DNA of 29,528 bases from positions 1 through 29,528 of the IMG/VR virus record IMGVR_UViG_3300047667_001108; one strand, written 5' to 3'. Below are positions 5,216 through 13,589 of this stretch, piece by piece. The notes under the pieces were generated by a model. The model was not told the origin of the DNA. It worked only from the letters and a program-made list of their open reading frames with translations, and made no database searches. This DNA is from a virus. Position numbers and translations under genes: made by a program. How positions within the stretch are numbered: position 1 is the first letter of the stretch; the number at the start of each line of letters is the position of its first letter.

Positions 5216-7540
5216 ATGGCAAATAATTCTGAAATTCGTCTACCAGATGGTAGTGTAGTAAGTGGAAACTGGGCTACAGAAGAAACTCTGGCTGGCGTTA
5301 AACTTATATTAGAAAAAATTCATGGCAAAAAAGGTGCAATTGGCAACGTAAATACACAGGAAGCCAAAGACACCAAAAAAAAATTAGCCATAAACAGTAA
5401 GTATTATAAACAGCGTGAACAACTACGAAGACAATCTGCTAAATCAGAAGAAGCCCATCGAAAAGAAAGAGAAAAGAATTATCCCAAAGTAATCGAAGGA
5501 TTAAAAATTCTAGGCGACACAAGTCGTATAGCTGGTAGAGGTATTGGGAAGATAACATCATCAACCAGCGCCCTTGTTGATGAAATGGATAAACTAGACG
5601 GTAGTGTAAGCGGCGCCAGTAATGCATTTTTTAAAGTCGTGGGTAGCGCAGGCGCCATTGGTACTGCATTCGGTGTGGCCGCTGGCATTATTGATCAATT
5701 CGCAGAGTTTCAAACACAAGCTATCCAAACTGGTTTTAGTTTTAGCCAAGAATTAATTAACACACGTGGTAATATTGCTGAATTAGGTATGAATATGAAG
5801 CAATTGAGTGACATCTTAATTACAAATGGTGAAGCGGTTCGTTCATTAGGTGGTAATGGTGCACAAAGTGCAAACGCATTTATTGATCTGGTATCAAGAA
5901 TAAAAGAAGCAAGCCATAATTTTGGATTGTTTGGTATGACAAGTGAAGAAATTGCAGGGCAAACCGCAGCACGTCTTGATCTGATGCGCAGACAGGGATT
6001 TGTTGGTGATGTTGCTGCTAATGCTACCGCAGAAAGCTTTAGTACACTCAATCAGGAAATTATGGCTTACTCACGTATGACAGGCCGTGAGCGCCGTGAG
6101 ATAATGCGCAATAATATATCTATGCGTGAAGATAGCGCACTATTGGTAGGCGATCTTGCCACCCTTGGACCAAATGCATCCGGTGCCTTTGATGGGTTTA
6201 CGAATGCCATATCTGCAGTATTTGGTGATATAGGAGGTGATGCAATAGATAGCATCTTTACTAATATGATAGAAAGCCAATTGAGCGGATTACAGCGCGT
6301 CACACAGGAACAATACCAAGCCCTTGCGGCAGTACCTGGTTTGGGAGAAGTGCTTACGACTGCGGTCGAAGAGTTAATAGCCAATGTAGATAACCCAGAT
6401 GCGTTACTCAGAGCACAATTGGCATTTTCCAACTCTGCTGGTGAAATTATTCAAGGCGCGATAGAAAATGATGGACTTATTCGATTAACACGGATGATGG
6501 AAGATAACCCAGCTGGAGAAATATTGCGCGCAATTGTAAGCGCTGGGCAATCAGCTACAATATTTTTGGAGACCAGTAATGCAGAACAAGTAGCTGCATT
6601 TGCAGCTACAATGTCCGTTAGTGAGGCAAATTTACTTCGTATGCGTGATCGTATACAAGTTCTACAAAATAGTTTCTCAGCTACGTTAATTCAAGCATTA
6701 GGTTTCGGCCAGCTTGAGGATATGTTGTCTGACGATAACTTTGCGGCAGCACAGTTAGCAATTTCTGAGTTTGGTACCAACCTTTCATCTATACGTGAAT
6801 TTGTAGCTGACTTTGCAGAATTAGTTACATCTGATGGTGGTGGTAGTTTGTCATCAGCATTGGTTGTTGGTATTGCTGCAATGTTTGCAGCACAAGGACT
6901 TGTATCATTAGCAATGGTTGCTGGCATTCGCGGATTGTTTGCAATTGCATCATCTGTATTAGGAGTTAGAACCTTAGCATCGTCAGCAGTAGCACCAGCC
7001 GCCGCAGCGTCAGCAGTAGCACCAGCCTCTGCAGGTTCACGGGTAACCGCAACAGGTGCACGGGTAGCCGCCGGCGCAAGTAAAAAACTGCCAGCAATCG
7101 GTACTGCAATTAGCGCACTATTTGGAATACTTGATAGTGAATACCAAGAGGCTGACTATAATATCCTGTCACGTGGTATACTTGGGGTAACTGAGGGAAT
7201 ACTTGCATTTGGCGACTTTATGTCAGACAGCGTCGTTGACGCTATTCACGGCCCTGGCCACGATAATTATCTGGAGCTTGGCCAGGGATTTAGAGACCTA
7301 ATGCTAGCTGATAGTGCACCTATTCCAGCATTTAATCCAAGCGATCAAAGAGTTTCTACTGGAAACATGGTCATACCTGGCGCAACCCTACAGCCAAATG
7401 GTTCTATGGAAACAGGAATAAGAGATGATAACGCGTTCCGACACAATGTTACCAATGAAGAACTTATGCGCCGTTTAGTAAGGGCTACAGAGGAAACTAC
7501 TAGGCTACAACGGCGCTTGCTCGACAATACTGACGACTGA
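5216..7540 (+). CDS. Probable tail tape measure / hub protein (gp29 analogue)
   Basis: A 774-residue protein, by position and composition the likely tail length ruler that fills the tail tube and starts tube polymerisation on the hub. The N-terminal 100 residues are polar with a Lys/Glu-rich coiled stretch (about 45-85); the middle is long, Ala/Gly/Asn-rich and mostly helical; residues about 545-585 form hydrophobic segments (VVGIAAMFAAQGL, GIRGLFAIASSVLG), as is usual in tape measures; an Ala/Ser/Pro-rich linker follows; the C-terminus is a charged helix. T4 gp29 is 590 residues. It lies beside the frameshifting gp26-type gene, as tape measures lie beside tail chaperones. I do not see direct similarity to gp29, so a different structural role remains possible. 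Confidence 0.6.
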   Translation: MANNSEIRLPDGSVVSGNWATEETLAGVKLILEKIHGKKGAIGNVNTQEAKDTKKKLAINSKYYKQREQLRRQSAKSEEAHRKEREKNYPKVIEGLKILGDTSRIAGRGIGKITSSTSALVDEMDKLDGSVSGASNAFFKVVGSAGAIGTAFGVAAGIIDQFAEFQTQAIQTGFSFSQELINTRGNIAELGMNMKQLSDILITNGEAVRSLGGNGAQSANAFIDLVSRIKEASHNFGLFGMTSEEIAGQTAARLDLMRRQGFVGDVAANATAESFSTLNQEIMAYSRMTGRERREIMRNNISMREDSALLVGDLATLGPNASGAFDGFTNAISAVFGDIGGDAIDSIFTNMIESQLSGLQRVTQEQYQALAAVPGLGEVLTTAVEELIANVDNPDALLRAQLAFSNSAGEIIQGAIENDGLIRLTRMMEDNPAGEILRAIVSAGQSATIFLETSNAEQVAAFAATMSVSEANLLRMRDRIQVLQNSFSATLIQALGFGQLEDMLSDDNFAAAQLAISEFGTNLSSIREFVADFAELVTSDGGGSLSSALVVGIAAMFAAQGLVSLAMVAGIRGLFAIASSVLGVRTLASSAVAPAAAASAVAPASAGSRVTATGARVAAGASKKLPAIGTAISALFGILDSEYQEADYNILSRGILGVTEGILAFGDFMSDSVVDAIHGPGHDNYLELGQGFRDLMLADSAPIPAFNPSDQRVSTGNMVIPGATLQPNGSMETGIRDDNAFRHNVTNEELMRRLVRATEETTRLQRRLLDNTDD

Positions 7541-7586
7541 TAAAATAAACAACTAAATAAAACTAGAATAGGAATATATACACATA

Positions 7587-9317
7587 ATGGCCGGATGGAA
7601 AAAACATTTTCAAACATACAATACCGCTAGTGGGACACAAAGCCCACTCACTGGGTCTAAAAACCGTGACAGCAATAGCGCTAGCCGCTTTCAAAGTTGG
7701 TTACCTGAGGTGTATGTTGGGCAACCAAATCGACTTGAACGTTATATGCAATATGACCAAATGGATATGGATAGTGAAATTAACACTGCGGTAGATACTA
7801 TAGCAGAATTTTCAACCCAGCAAGATGAAGAAACAGAAACAGCATTTGTTCTTAAATGGAATGATACTCCTACTGAAACAGAAAGTGAAGTTCTGCAGAC
7901 AGTACTCAAGCAGTGGTGCCGTGTGAATGAATGGGATACGCGTTTATTCAAAACATTCCGTAACACAATTAAATATGGTGATCAACCATTCCTGCGCGAC
8001 CCCGAAACATGGAAGCTATTCTATGTTAATCCTGGTGATGTTATGCGGGTTCTTGTTGATGAAGCTAACGGTAAAAAACCGTCACATTACATTATCAAAA
8101 ATATTGATCCCAATTTTCAAAATCTAACTGCGACATCCAATACACAGGGCAGTGGCAATTACGCAGGCGGAGCAATACAACCAAGTGCAATGTCAAATAG
8201 TAGTTCCCGTAGTCCAGGACAAGTTGGAAATGCAAATGGTTTGGGAAGCGAAATGGAATTTATGGTTGATGCGCAGCATGTTATTCATCTTGCACTAACA
8301 GAAGGCATGGATAAAAGCTGGCCATTTGGTAACAGTATACTTGATGCAGTTTTTAAAACATATAAGCAAAAAGAATTACTTGAAGATTCAATTATTATCT
8401 ACAGAGTGCAGCGCGCTCCAGAACGTCGTATTTTCTATATTGATGTTGGTGATATGCCAGCTCATGCAGCTATGACCCATGTTGAGCGTGTTAAAAATGA
8501 GATCCATCAGCGACGAATTCCAAGTCGTACAGGCGGTGGATCAAATATGATGGACGCACAATATAACCCACTAAGCATTATGGAAGACTATTTCTTTGCA
8601 CAAACTGCTGAAGGACGCGGATCAAAGGTTGACACACTACCAGGCGGCCAAAACTTGGGTGATATTGATGATCTTAAATTCTTCAATAACAAACTTGCAC
8701 GTGGACTTGGTATTCCAAGTAGCTATCTTCCAACTGGTCCTGATGACGGTACAGCGAGTTACAATGACGGCCGTGTTGGAACTGCATTCATTCAAGAATA
8801 TAGATTTACACAGTATTGCCAACGACTGCAACGTATGATACAATCTACCTTTGATAAAGAATTCAAAATGTTTCTCAAGCATCGTGGATATGAGATTAAT
8901 TCAAGCCAATTCCAGCTTACTTTTGTTGAACCACAAAGCTTTAGTGACTACAGAGAGATCGAAATTAATAGTGCAAGGGCCAGCGTGTTTGGACAAGTTG
9001 AAGGTATACAATATATCAGTAAGAGATTTGCCCTGAAGAAATATCTACAGCTAAGTGAGAGTGAAATACTTGAAAATGAAAAGATGTGGAAACAAGAAAA
9101 CCCAATTAAAGGGGATGAATCCGGCGCAGTTGATAATGATGAGTTCAGTGATCTAAATAGTGTAGGAGTACAGGGCGGCGGCGATGGCAGCTTGGATGAC
9201 TTTGAGTCAGATTTTGATGATGCTGATGAAGATGATTTAGATAATGATGAAGGTGAATCACCAGTAAGCGGGGCAGAAGCCCTGGACGACGATGATGACG
9301 ATGGAGAAGACATATGA
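7587..9317 (+). CDS. 20: Portal vertex protein gp20
   Basis: Forms the dodecameric ring at one vertex of the capsid, nucleates prohead assembly and is the channel for DNA packaging. The 576-residue sequence follows the T4 gp20 pattern: the N-terminal LPEVYVGQPNRLERY segment, MDMDSEINTAVDTIAEF, the VQRAPERRIFYIDVG motif, HQRRIPSRTGG and LPGGQNLGDIDDLKFF. It is somewhat longer than T4 gp20 (524), mainly through a Gly/Ser/Asn insertion near residues 185-215 and a very acidic Asp-rich C-terminal tail of about 60 residues. Its stop overlaps the next start by four bases (ATGA). It opens the head cassette, followed by core, protease, scaffold and capsid genes in the T4 order. Confidence 0.95.
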   Translation: MAGWKKHFQTYNTASGTQSPLTGSKNRDSNSASRFQSWLPEVYVGQPNRLERYMQYDQMDMDSEINTAVDTIAEFSTQQDEETETAFVLKWNDTPTETESEVLQTVLKQWCRVNEWDTRLFKTFRNTIKYGDQPFLRDPETWKLFYVNPGDVMRVLVDEANGKKPSHYIIKNIDPNFQNLTATSNTQGSGNYAGGAIQPSAMSNSSSRSPGQVGNANGLGSEMEFMVDAQHVIHLALTEGMDKSWPFGNSILDAVFKTYKQKELLEDSIIIYRVQRAPERRIFYIDVGDMPAHAAMTHVERVKNEIHQRRIPSRTGGGSNMMDAQYNPLSIMEDYFFAQTAEGRGSKVDTLPGGQNLGDIDDLKFFNNKLARGLGIPSSYLPTGPDDGTASYNDGRVGTAFIQEYRFTQYCQRLQRMIQSTFDKEFKMFLKHRGYEINSSQFQLTFVEPQSFSDYREIEINSARASVFGQVEGIQYISKRFALKKYLQLSESEILENEKMWKQENPIKGDESGAVDNDEFSDLNSVGVQGGGDGSLDDFESDFDDADEDDLDNDEGESPVSGAEALDDDDDDGEDI

Positions 9318-9520
9318 AAAGTAGAGAATTTCTAAAAGAATATTATGATGAAAAAGATGACAAATACAACGTTGTAAATATTGATCATCACAGGCGTCCA
9401 CGTATTACATTGCGTCACTTACAAAAACTTCGTAAGACCCGTAGTATTGAGGATCTTGAACAAAAGCAACGCATTGATGATGTTGCTTTTATATATGGAC
9501 GACCAGACGAAGAAATGTAG
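9314..9520 (+). CDS. Small protein between portal and prohead core genes
   Basis: A 68-residue highly charged protein with an acidic N-terminus and a basic middle (RRPRITLRHLQKLRK). It is coupled to gp20 by an ATGA overlap. In T4 the same place is held by the small prohead core genes 67 and 68, so a core or scaffold-related role is plausible from context, but composition differs from acidic T4 gp67 and I do not claim homology. A short ATGAC/GTCAT hairpin follows at 9530-9545. Confidence 0.65.
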   Translation: MKSREFLKEYYDEKDDKYNVVNIDHHRRPRITLRHLQKLRKTRSIEDLEQKQRIDDVAFIYGRPDEEM

Positions 9521-9605
9521 ATTATACTTATGACTGGTCGGTCATGAATTAAATTACACTTTATGCCCTTTTTCATGCCTTTATACGAGGTAAGACACTT
9601 TGTTT

Positions 9606-9613
9606 TGTAAATA
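9606..9613 (+). promoter_or_regulatory. Possible late promoter before the acidic core protein
   Basis: TGTAAATA, one base from TATAAATA, 55 bases before the ATG at 9668. The predicted leader contains a small CCTCT-cga-AGAGG hairpin (9638-9650) that ends just before the AGGAG ribosome binding site at 9656-9660. Confidence 0.45.
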
Positions 9614-9667
9614 GTGTTGAAGTAAAGCAGAACAGTGCCTCTCGAAGAGGTATTTAGGAGTGTAAAT

Positions 9668-10504
9668 ATGAAAAAATCAAAACTTGAAAAAGTATTAGAA
9701 TACATGGTCAATGGTGAGAATGCTCTTGCCAGTGAAATGTTGCATGAACATATTATCGAAGCGGCCCGTGACATATATGCGGATCTTGCTGAAGAAGATG
9801 ACATGGCAGAACAAGAATTAGACCTTGACGAAGATTATCATGATGATGACGCAAGCGGCGACTTTTCAGATGATTTAGATTCAATGGAAGACGAACTGGA
9901 AACAGAAGAGTATTTTGGTGAAGATGACGACGAGGACGAAGATGCTATTGATGATCTAGAAGATGACATGGGCATGGACGACATGGACGACGGCATGGAC
10001 GACGACATGGGCATGGACGACGACATGGGCATGGACGGCATGGACGACGGTGACAATGCATTTGTTAATGTTGAAGATGCAATTGCAGAACTCAAAGCAG
10101 TATTTTCTGACTTGATGGGTGATGACATGGACGACATGGACATGGATGACGAAATTGAAGATGAATTTGGCGACGATGACATGGACGACATGGACGACGA
10201 CATGGACGACGACATTGAAGATGAAGATCTTGAAGAGGCAGCAACACTTACCAAACATGCACCAGTTAAAATGGCTGGTAACGAAGACGGTAAAGCTTCC
10301 CCAATTAAACAAAATCAGCCCGGAATTAGCGACAAAGGCAAAGCAGTAAACTTTGCTGGTGGCGCTGCAGAAGCAGGTGGTAAACCTGCACCGGTAAAGA
10401 AAATGTCCGTAACTGGCCCACAAGATCAAAAAGGCAAAATGGATAAAAAAGTTGCTTCGCCAACTAATAAAAGTGAAAAAGCCAAGTCGACACTTGGTAG
10501 CTAA
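9668..10504 (+). CDS. Acidic prohead core-like protein with Met-Asp repeats
   Basis: A 278-residue protein in three parts: an N-terminal helical segment (about 1-45, LEKVLEYMVNGENALASEM), a long Asp/Glu-rich region (about 50-195) with many MDD and MGMDDD units, and a basic Lys/Ala/Gly/Pro-rich C-terminus. The start at 9668 is set by AGGAG at 9656-9660; an upstream GTG has no support. Placement between portal and protease, and the acidic character, suggest a prohead core (internal scaffold) protein degraded or released during maturation. This is inference from context; the repetitive acidic region by itself identifies nothing. Confidence 0.65.
   Translation: MKKSKLEKVLEYMVNGENALASEMLHEHIIEAARDIYADLAEEDDMAEQELDLDEDYHDDDASGDFSDDLDSMEDELETEEYFGEDDDEDEDAIDDLEDDMGMDDMDDGMDDDMGMDDDMGMDGMDDGDNAFVNVEDAIAELKAVFSDLMGDDMDDMDMDDEIEDEFGDDDMDDMDDDMDDDIEDEDLEEAATLTKHAPVKMAGNEDGKASPIKQNQPGISDKGKAVNFAGGAAEAGGKPAPVKKMSVTGPQDQKGKMDKKVASPTNKSEKAKSTLGS
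9966..10216 (+). repeat. Degenerate GACGACATGG tandem repeats in the acidic gene
   Basis: Two blocks (about 9966-10050 and 10122-10216) built from GACGACATG and GGCATGGAC units of 6, 9 and 12 bases. All keep the reading frame and encode Met-Asp-Asp runs. They may change length by slippage. Confidence 0.8.
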
Positions 10505-10518
10505 AGGAAAGATAACTG

Positions 10519-11154
10519 ATGTTTAAACCACTACGAGAAGTTGTTGCCCCTGATGTAGCGCACATTACCACTGAAAGCCATGATAATGGCAAAGGTGGTA
10601 AGGACCTATTCATGCAAGGAATCTTTATCCAAGGTGACAAACGTAATCAGAATCAACGTGTATATCCAGTTAATGAAATCGCCAGCGCAGTTAAATCGCT
10701 GAAGGAAAAGATTAATGGGGGATACTCAGTCCTTGGTGAAGCAGATCATCCAGATGATCTGAACATCAATATCGACCGCGTTTCACACGCAATTGTTGAC
10801 ATGGATATGCGTGGCAACGACGGTATAGGTAAACTAAAAATGTTACCCACCCCAATGGGTAACATATGTAAAACACTACTTGAAAGTGGTGTAAAACTAG
10901 GGGTCAGTTCACGCGGTAGCGGAAACGTTGATGGCTCTGGCAATGTGTCAGAGTTCGAAATTGTCACAGTTGATATCGTGGCGAATCCAAGTGCTCCGGA
11001 TGCATATCCGGATGCAATTTACGAGCAAATAATGAATCATCGTAGATCAAGCACATTTTGGGACGTAGCATCTAACGCTAGCACTGATCGCAAAGCACAG
11101 AAGTATCTCAAAGAAGAGATGATTCGATTTATCCAAGACCTAGGGAGAAAATGA
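10519..11154 (+). CDS. 21: Prohead core protein and protease gp21
   Basis: Serine protease that cleaves scaffold and capsid proteins during head maturation. The 211-residue sequence has the phage prohead protease layout: YPVNEI near 49-54, LGEADHP with the candidate catalytic His77, then LPTPMGNICKTLLESG and LGVSSRGSG with candidate catalytic Ser130 or Ser131, and VDIVANPSAPDA. Length equals T4 gp21 (212). AAGGA lies before the ATG. The ATGA overlap with the scaffold gene gives translational coupling. A matching cleavage site (LTE/S) is present in gp23. Confidence 0.93.
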   Translation: MFKPLREVVAPDVAHITTESHDNGKGGKDLFMQGIFIQGDKRNQNQRVYPVNEIASAVKSLKEKINGGYSVLGEADHPDDLNINIDRVSHAIVDMDMRGNDGIGKLKMLPTPMGNICKTLLESGVKLGVSSRGSGNVDGSGNVSEFEIVTVDIVANPSAPDAYPDAIYEQIMNHRRSSTFWDVASNASTDRKAQKYLKEEMIRFIQDLGRK

Positions 11155-11156
11155 AT

Positions 11157-12275
11157 ATGCCTAAGTCATTTAATGAAATCCTCGGCAACAACGTTCTAAA
11201 CGAAGAACTAACGTCAGAACTCAACGAAGCGTTTGAAGCAAGAATTGCTGAAGAACGTGAGACTTTGACAGCAGAATTGCGTGAAGAATTTGCATCGCGT
11301 TATGAAAATGACAAGACACAAATTGTAGAAGCAATGGACGCAATGTTGACCGAAGCTATCAAGACTGAACTCGAAGAGTTTGCTCAAGATAAAGCAAAAG
11401 TGGCAGAAGACCGTGTACGATACAAAAAATCCGTAAAATCTCACGCTAAAATGTTAGAAGGATTTGTGAATGAAGTTCTTGCAAAAGAAATTAATGAGCT
11501 ACGTGAAGATCGTAAGACACAGAAAACTAACTTTGGTAAGCTAGAAGAATTCGTTCTTAAGCAGCTATCCACAGAACTAAACGAATTCCATGATGACAAA
11601 CGCGCGCTAGCCGAGCAAAAAGTTAAAATGGTTCGCGAAGGTCGAAAAGTTATTGAAGAAGCAAAGCGCAACTTCGTTAAGAAGGGTGCCAAGCAACTCG
11701 AAACTATGGTAGAAAGCGTCATGCGTAAAGAGCTAGTTACTCTGCGTGAAGATGTACAATCTGCTAAAGAAAACGAGTTCGGACGTAAGATTTTCGAAAC
11801 ATTCGCAAGCGAATTTATGACAAGTACCTTAAGCGAAAGCACACAGGTAGCTAAATTGGCTAAAGAAATACTTAATCTAAAGCAATCAGTTATTGAATCA
11901 GACGTCAAAATTGTAGCTAAAGATAAGCAGCTTAAGGAAGCAAACTCTCGTGCAAAAGTCGCAATTGACCTAAGCGAGCGTAGGCAGACTATTAACGCAA
12001 TGATAAAACCACTTAACAATGCACAAAAAGGCCTAATGGAGACATTATTTGAATCAGTTAAAACTTCACAGTTAAAAGCTGCATACGATAAATATCTCCC
12101 AAGTGTCCTTTCTGAGGAATTAACTGTTAAGAAAAGAAATACAAACAAAGCTAACCTTACCGAAAGATATACACAACGTGTAGTAAGCGGTGACAAGGCA
12201 ACTAAGAGTACACAACACGATGTTAGTGGCTCAGCTGATATTATTGAATTAAAGAAATTGGCAGGACTTAGCTAA
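11157..12275 (+). CDS. 22: Prohead core scaffold protein gp22
   Basis: Main internal scaffold around which the capsid shell assembles; it is degraded by gp21 after assembly. The protein (372 residues from this start) is almost entirely helical and coiled, rich in Glu, Lys, Ala and Leu, and ends with an IIELKKLAGLS tail as expected for gp22 (T4 gp22 is 269 residues, so this one is longer). Two ATGs compete: 11151, overlapping the gp21 stop, and 11157. GGAG at 11144-11147 is 3 bases from the first and 9 from the second, so I chose 11157. Identification rests on composition plus the 20-21-22-23 order. Confidence 0.85.
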   Translation: MPKSFNEILGNNVLNEELTSELNEAFEARIAEERETLTAELREEFASRYENDKTQIVEAMDAMLTEAIKTELEEFAQDKAKVAEDRVRYKKSVKSHAKMLEGFVNEVLAKEINELREDRKTQKTNFGKLEEFVLKQLSTELNEFHDDKRALAEQKVKMVREGRKVIEEAKRNFVKKGAKQLETMVESVMRKELVTLREDVQSAKENEFGRKIFETFASEFMTSTLSESTQVAKLAKEILNLKQSVIESDVKIVAKDKQLKEANSRAKVAIDLSERRQTINAMIKPLNNAQKGLMETLFESVKTSQLKAAYDKYLPSVLSEELTVKKRNTNKANLTERYTQRVVSGDKATKSTQHDVSGSADIIELKKLAGLS

Positions 12276-12286
12276 AGGAAATTAAA

Positions 12287-13447
12287 ATGGCAGACGTTCT
12301 ATTTGAAAACTGGCAGGCGACCAAAGAAGCGCTTACTGACGGTTTAACCGGAAACAAAAAAGCAGTTATGGAGACCATTCTTGAGAATACCAAGCGTGGA
12401 CTTACAGAATCTGCATCAGTTGGATCAACATCCGCTGGTAACATTGCGACACTTAACAAAGTGATCTTGCCTGTTATCCGCCGTGTTATGCCTACTGTGA
12501 TTGCAAACGAACTTGTTGGCGTACAGCCAATGACTGGCCCAGTTGGTCAGATCCACACGTTGCGTGTTCGTTATGCAGAAACATTCGACTCAGCAGTAGC
12601 TGGTGACGAAGCACTAAGCCCATTCCAGATTGCGAATGGTTACTCTGGTAATGCTGCAACTGATCGTGCTGAAGCTACTTCAGTACTTGAAGGCCGCGCC
12701 GGACGCAAACTAAACATCCAAGTCTTGAAACAGACTGTTGAAGCAAAAACTCGTAAGCTCAGCGCTCGCTGGACATTCGAAGCAGCACAGGATGCACAAT
12801 CTATGCATGGCCTAGATGTTGAAGCAGAAATCATGGCAGCACTTGCTCAGGAAATTACTGCGGAAATCGACCAAGAGATTATCTCTTCTCTTGTAAGCTT
12901 AGCTGGTACAGCAAGTGGCACATACGACCAAGCCGCCGTTTCTGGTACAGCTACATTTGTTGGTGACGAGCACGCTGCTCTTGCAGTCCTAATCAACAAA
13001 GCAGCAAACGACATTGCTTCACGCACACGTCGTGGTGTTGGTAACTGGATGGTAATTTCACCAACTGTTCTTACTGTTCTCCAGGCAGCAACAACTTCTG
13101 CGTTTGCACGTACAACCGAAGGCGCTTTTGAAGCACCTACAAACACAAAGTTTGTTGGTACTCTGAACGGCTCCATGCGCGTTTACGTTAACCAGTATGC
13201 TACAAGCGACGATATCCTTATTGGATACAAAGGTTCAAACGAGACAGATGCTGCGGCGTTCTATTGCCCATACATTCCTCTAATGAGCTCAGGCACCGTG
13301 CTTGACCCACAGACTTTCGAGCCAGTGGTAAGCTTCATGACACGTTACGGTTATGTGGAACTCAACAACCAGGCTTCATCTCTTGGTAATGCTGCGGACT
13401 ACCTTGCTAGAATTGCTGTTACGAGTGGTAACCTGCGCTTTACATAA
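12287..13447 (+). CDS. 23: Major capsid protein gp23 (short form)
   Basis: Builds the icosahedral or prolate head shell (HK97 fold). N-terminal FENWQATKEALTDG and LPVIRRVMPTVIANELVGVQPMTGPVGQIH, and C-terminal MTRYGYVELNNQ, are typical of T4-like gp23. At 386 residues it is well below T4 gp23 (521), suggesting that the insertion domain or other loops are reduced. An LTE/SAS sequence at residues 39-43 fits the gp21 cleavage rule (small motif ending in Glu), which would remove 41 residues. AAAGGA precedes the ATG. Codon choice is richer in G and C than in neighbours, as expected for the most highly expressed protein. A strong terminator follows. Confidence 0.95.
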   Translation: MADVLFENWQATKEALTDGLTGNKKAVMETILENTKRGLTESASVGSTSAGNIATLNKVILPVIRRVMPTVIANELVGVQPMTGPVGQIHTLRVRYAETFDSAVAGDEALSPFQIANGYSGNAATDRAEATSVLEGRAGRKLNIQVLKQTVEAKTRKLSARWTFEAAQDAQSMHGLDVEAEIMAALAQEITAEIDQEIISSLVSLAGTASGTYDQAAVSGTATFVGDEHAALAVLINKAANDIASRTRRGVGNWMVISPTVLTVLQAATTSAFARTTEGAFEAPTNTKFVGTLNGSMRVYVNQYATSDDILIGYKGSNETDAAAFYCPYIPLMSSGTVLDPQTFEPVVSFMTRYGYVELNNQASSLGNAADYLARIAVTSGNLRFT

Positions 13448-13468
13448 GCTGCAACTACCAAAGATAAT

Positions 13469-13497
13469 GGAACCGGCCCTAGGGCCGGTTCCTTCTT
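13469..13497 (+). terminator. Rho-independent terminator after gp23
   Basis: A perfect GC-rich palindrome at 13469-13492 (GGAACCGGCC arm, CTAG loop, GGCCGGTTCC arm) followed by TTCTT. It closes the head cassette 21 bases after the capsid stop codon. Confidence 0.85.
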
Positions 13498-13553
13498 GAT
13501 AAAATTGTCTTTATCGGGCTAATAATATTTTTTAGTATACTTCTACTATAAGC

Positions 13554-13561
13554 GATAAATA
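13554..13561 (+). promoter_or_regulatory. Late promoter for the fibre module
   Basis: GATAAATA, 7 of 8 matches to the T4 late element, 29 bases before the ATG at 13590 and after the gp23 terminator. AAGGA sits between the promoter and the ATG. Confidence 0.75.
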
Positions 13562-13589
13562 TTAATAGGTCAACAAGGAAATAACGTTT

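Noticed and set aside
5142-5222. Longer gp26-type start at 5222
   Set aside because: It would place the start of translation upstream of the late promoter and overlap the divergent gene; AAAGGA before 5141 is clear.
9838-10254. Ser/Met-rich ORF on the minus strand
   Set aside because: It mirrors the Asp codons of the acidic core gene; a shadow of repetitive coding sequence.
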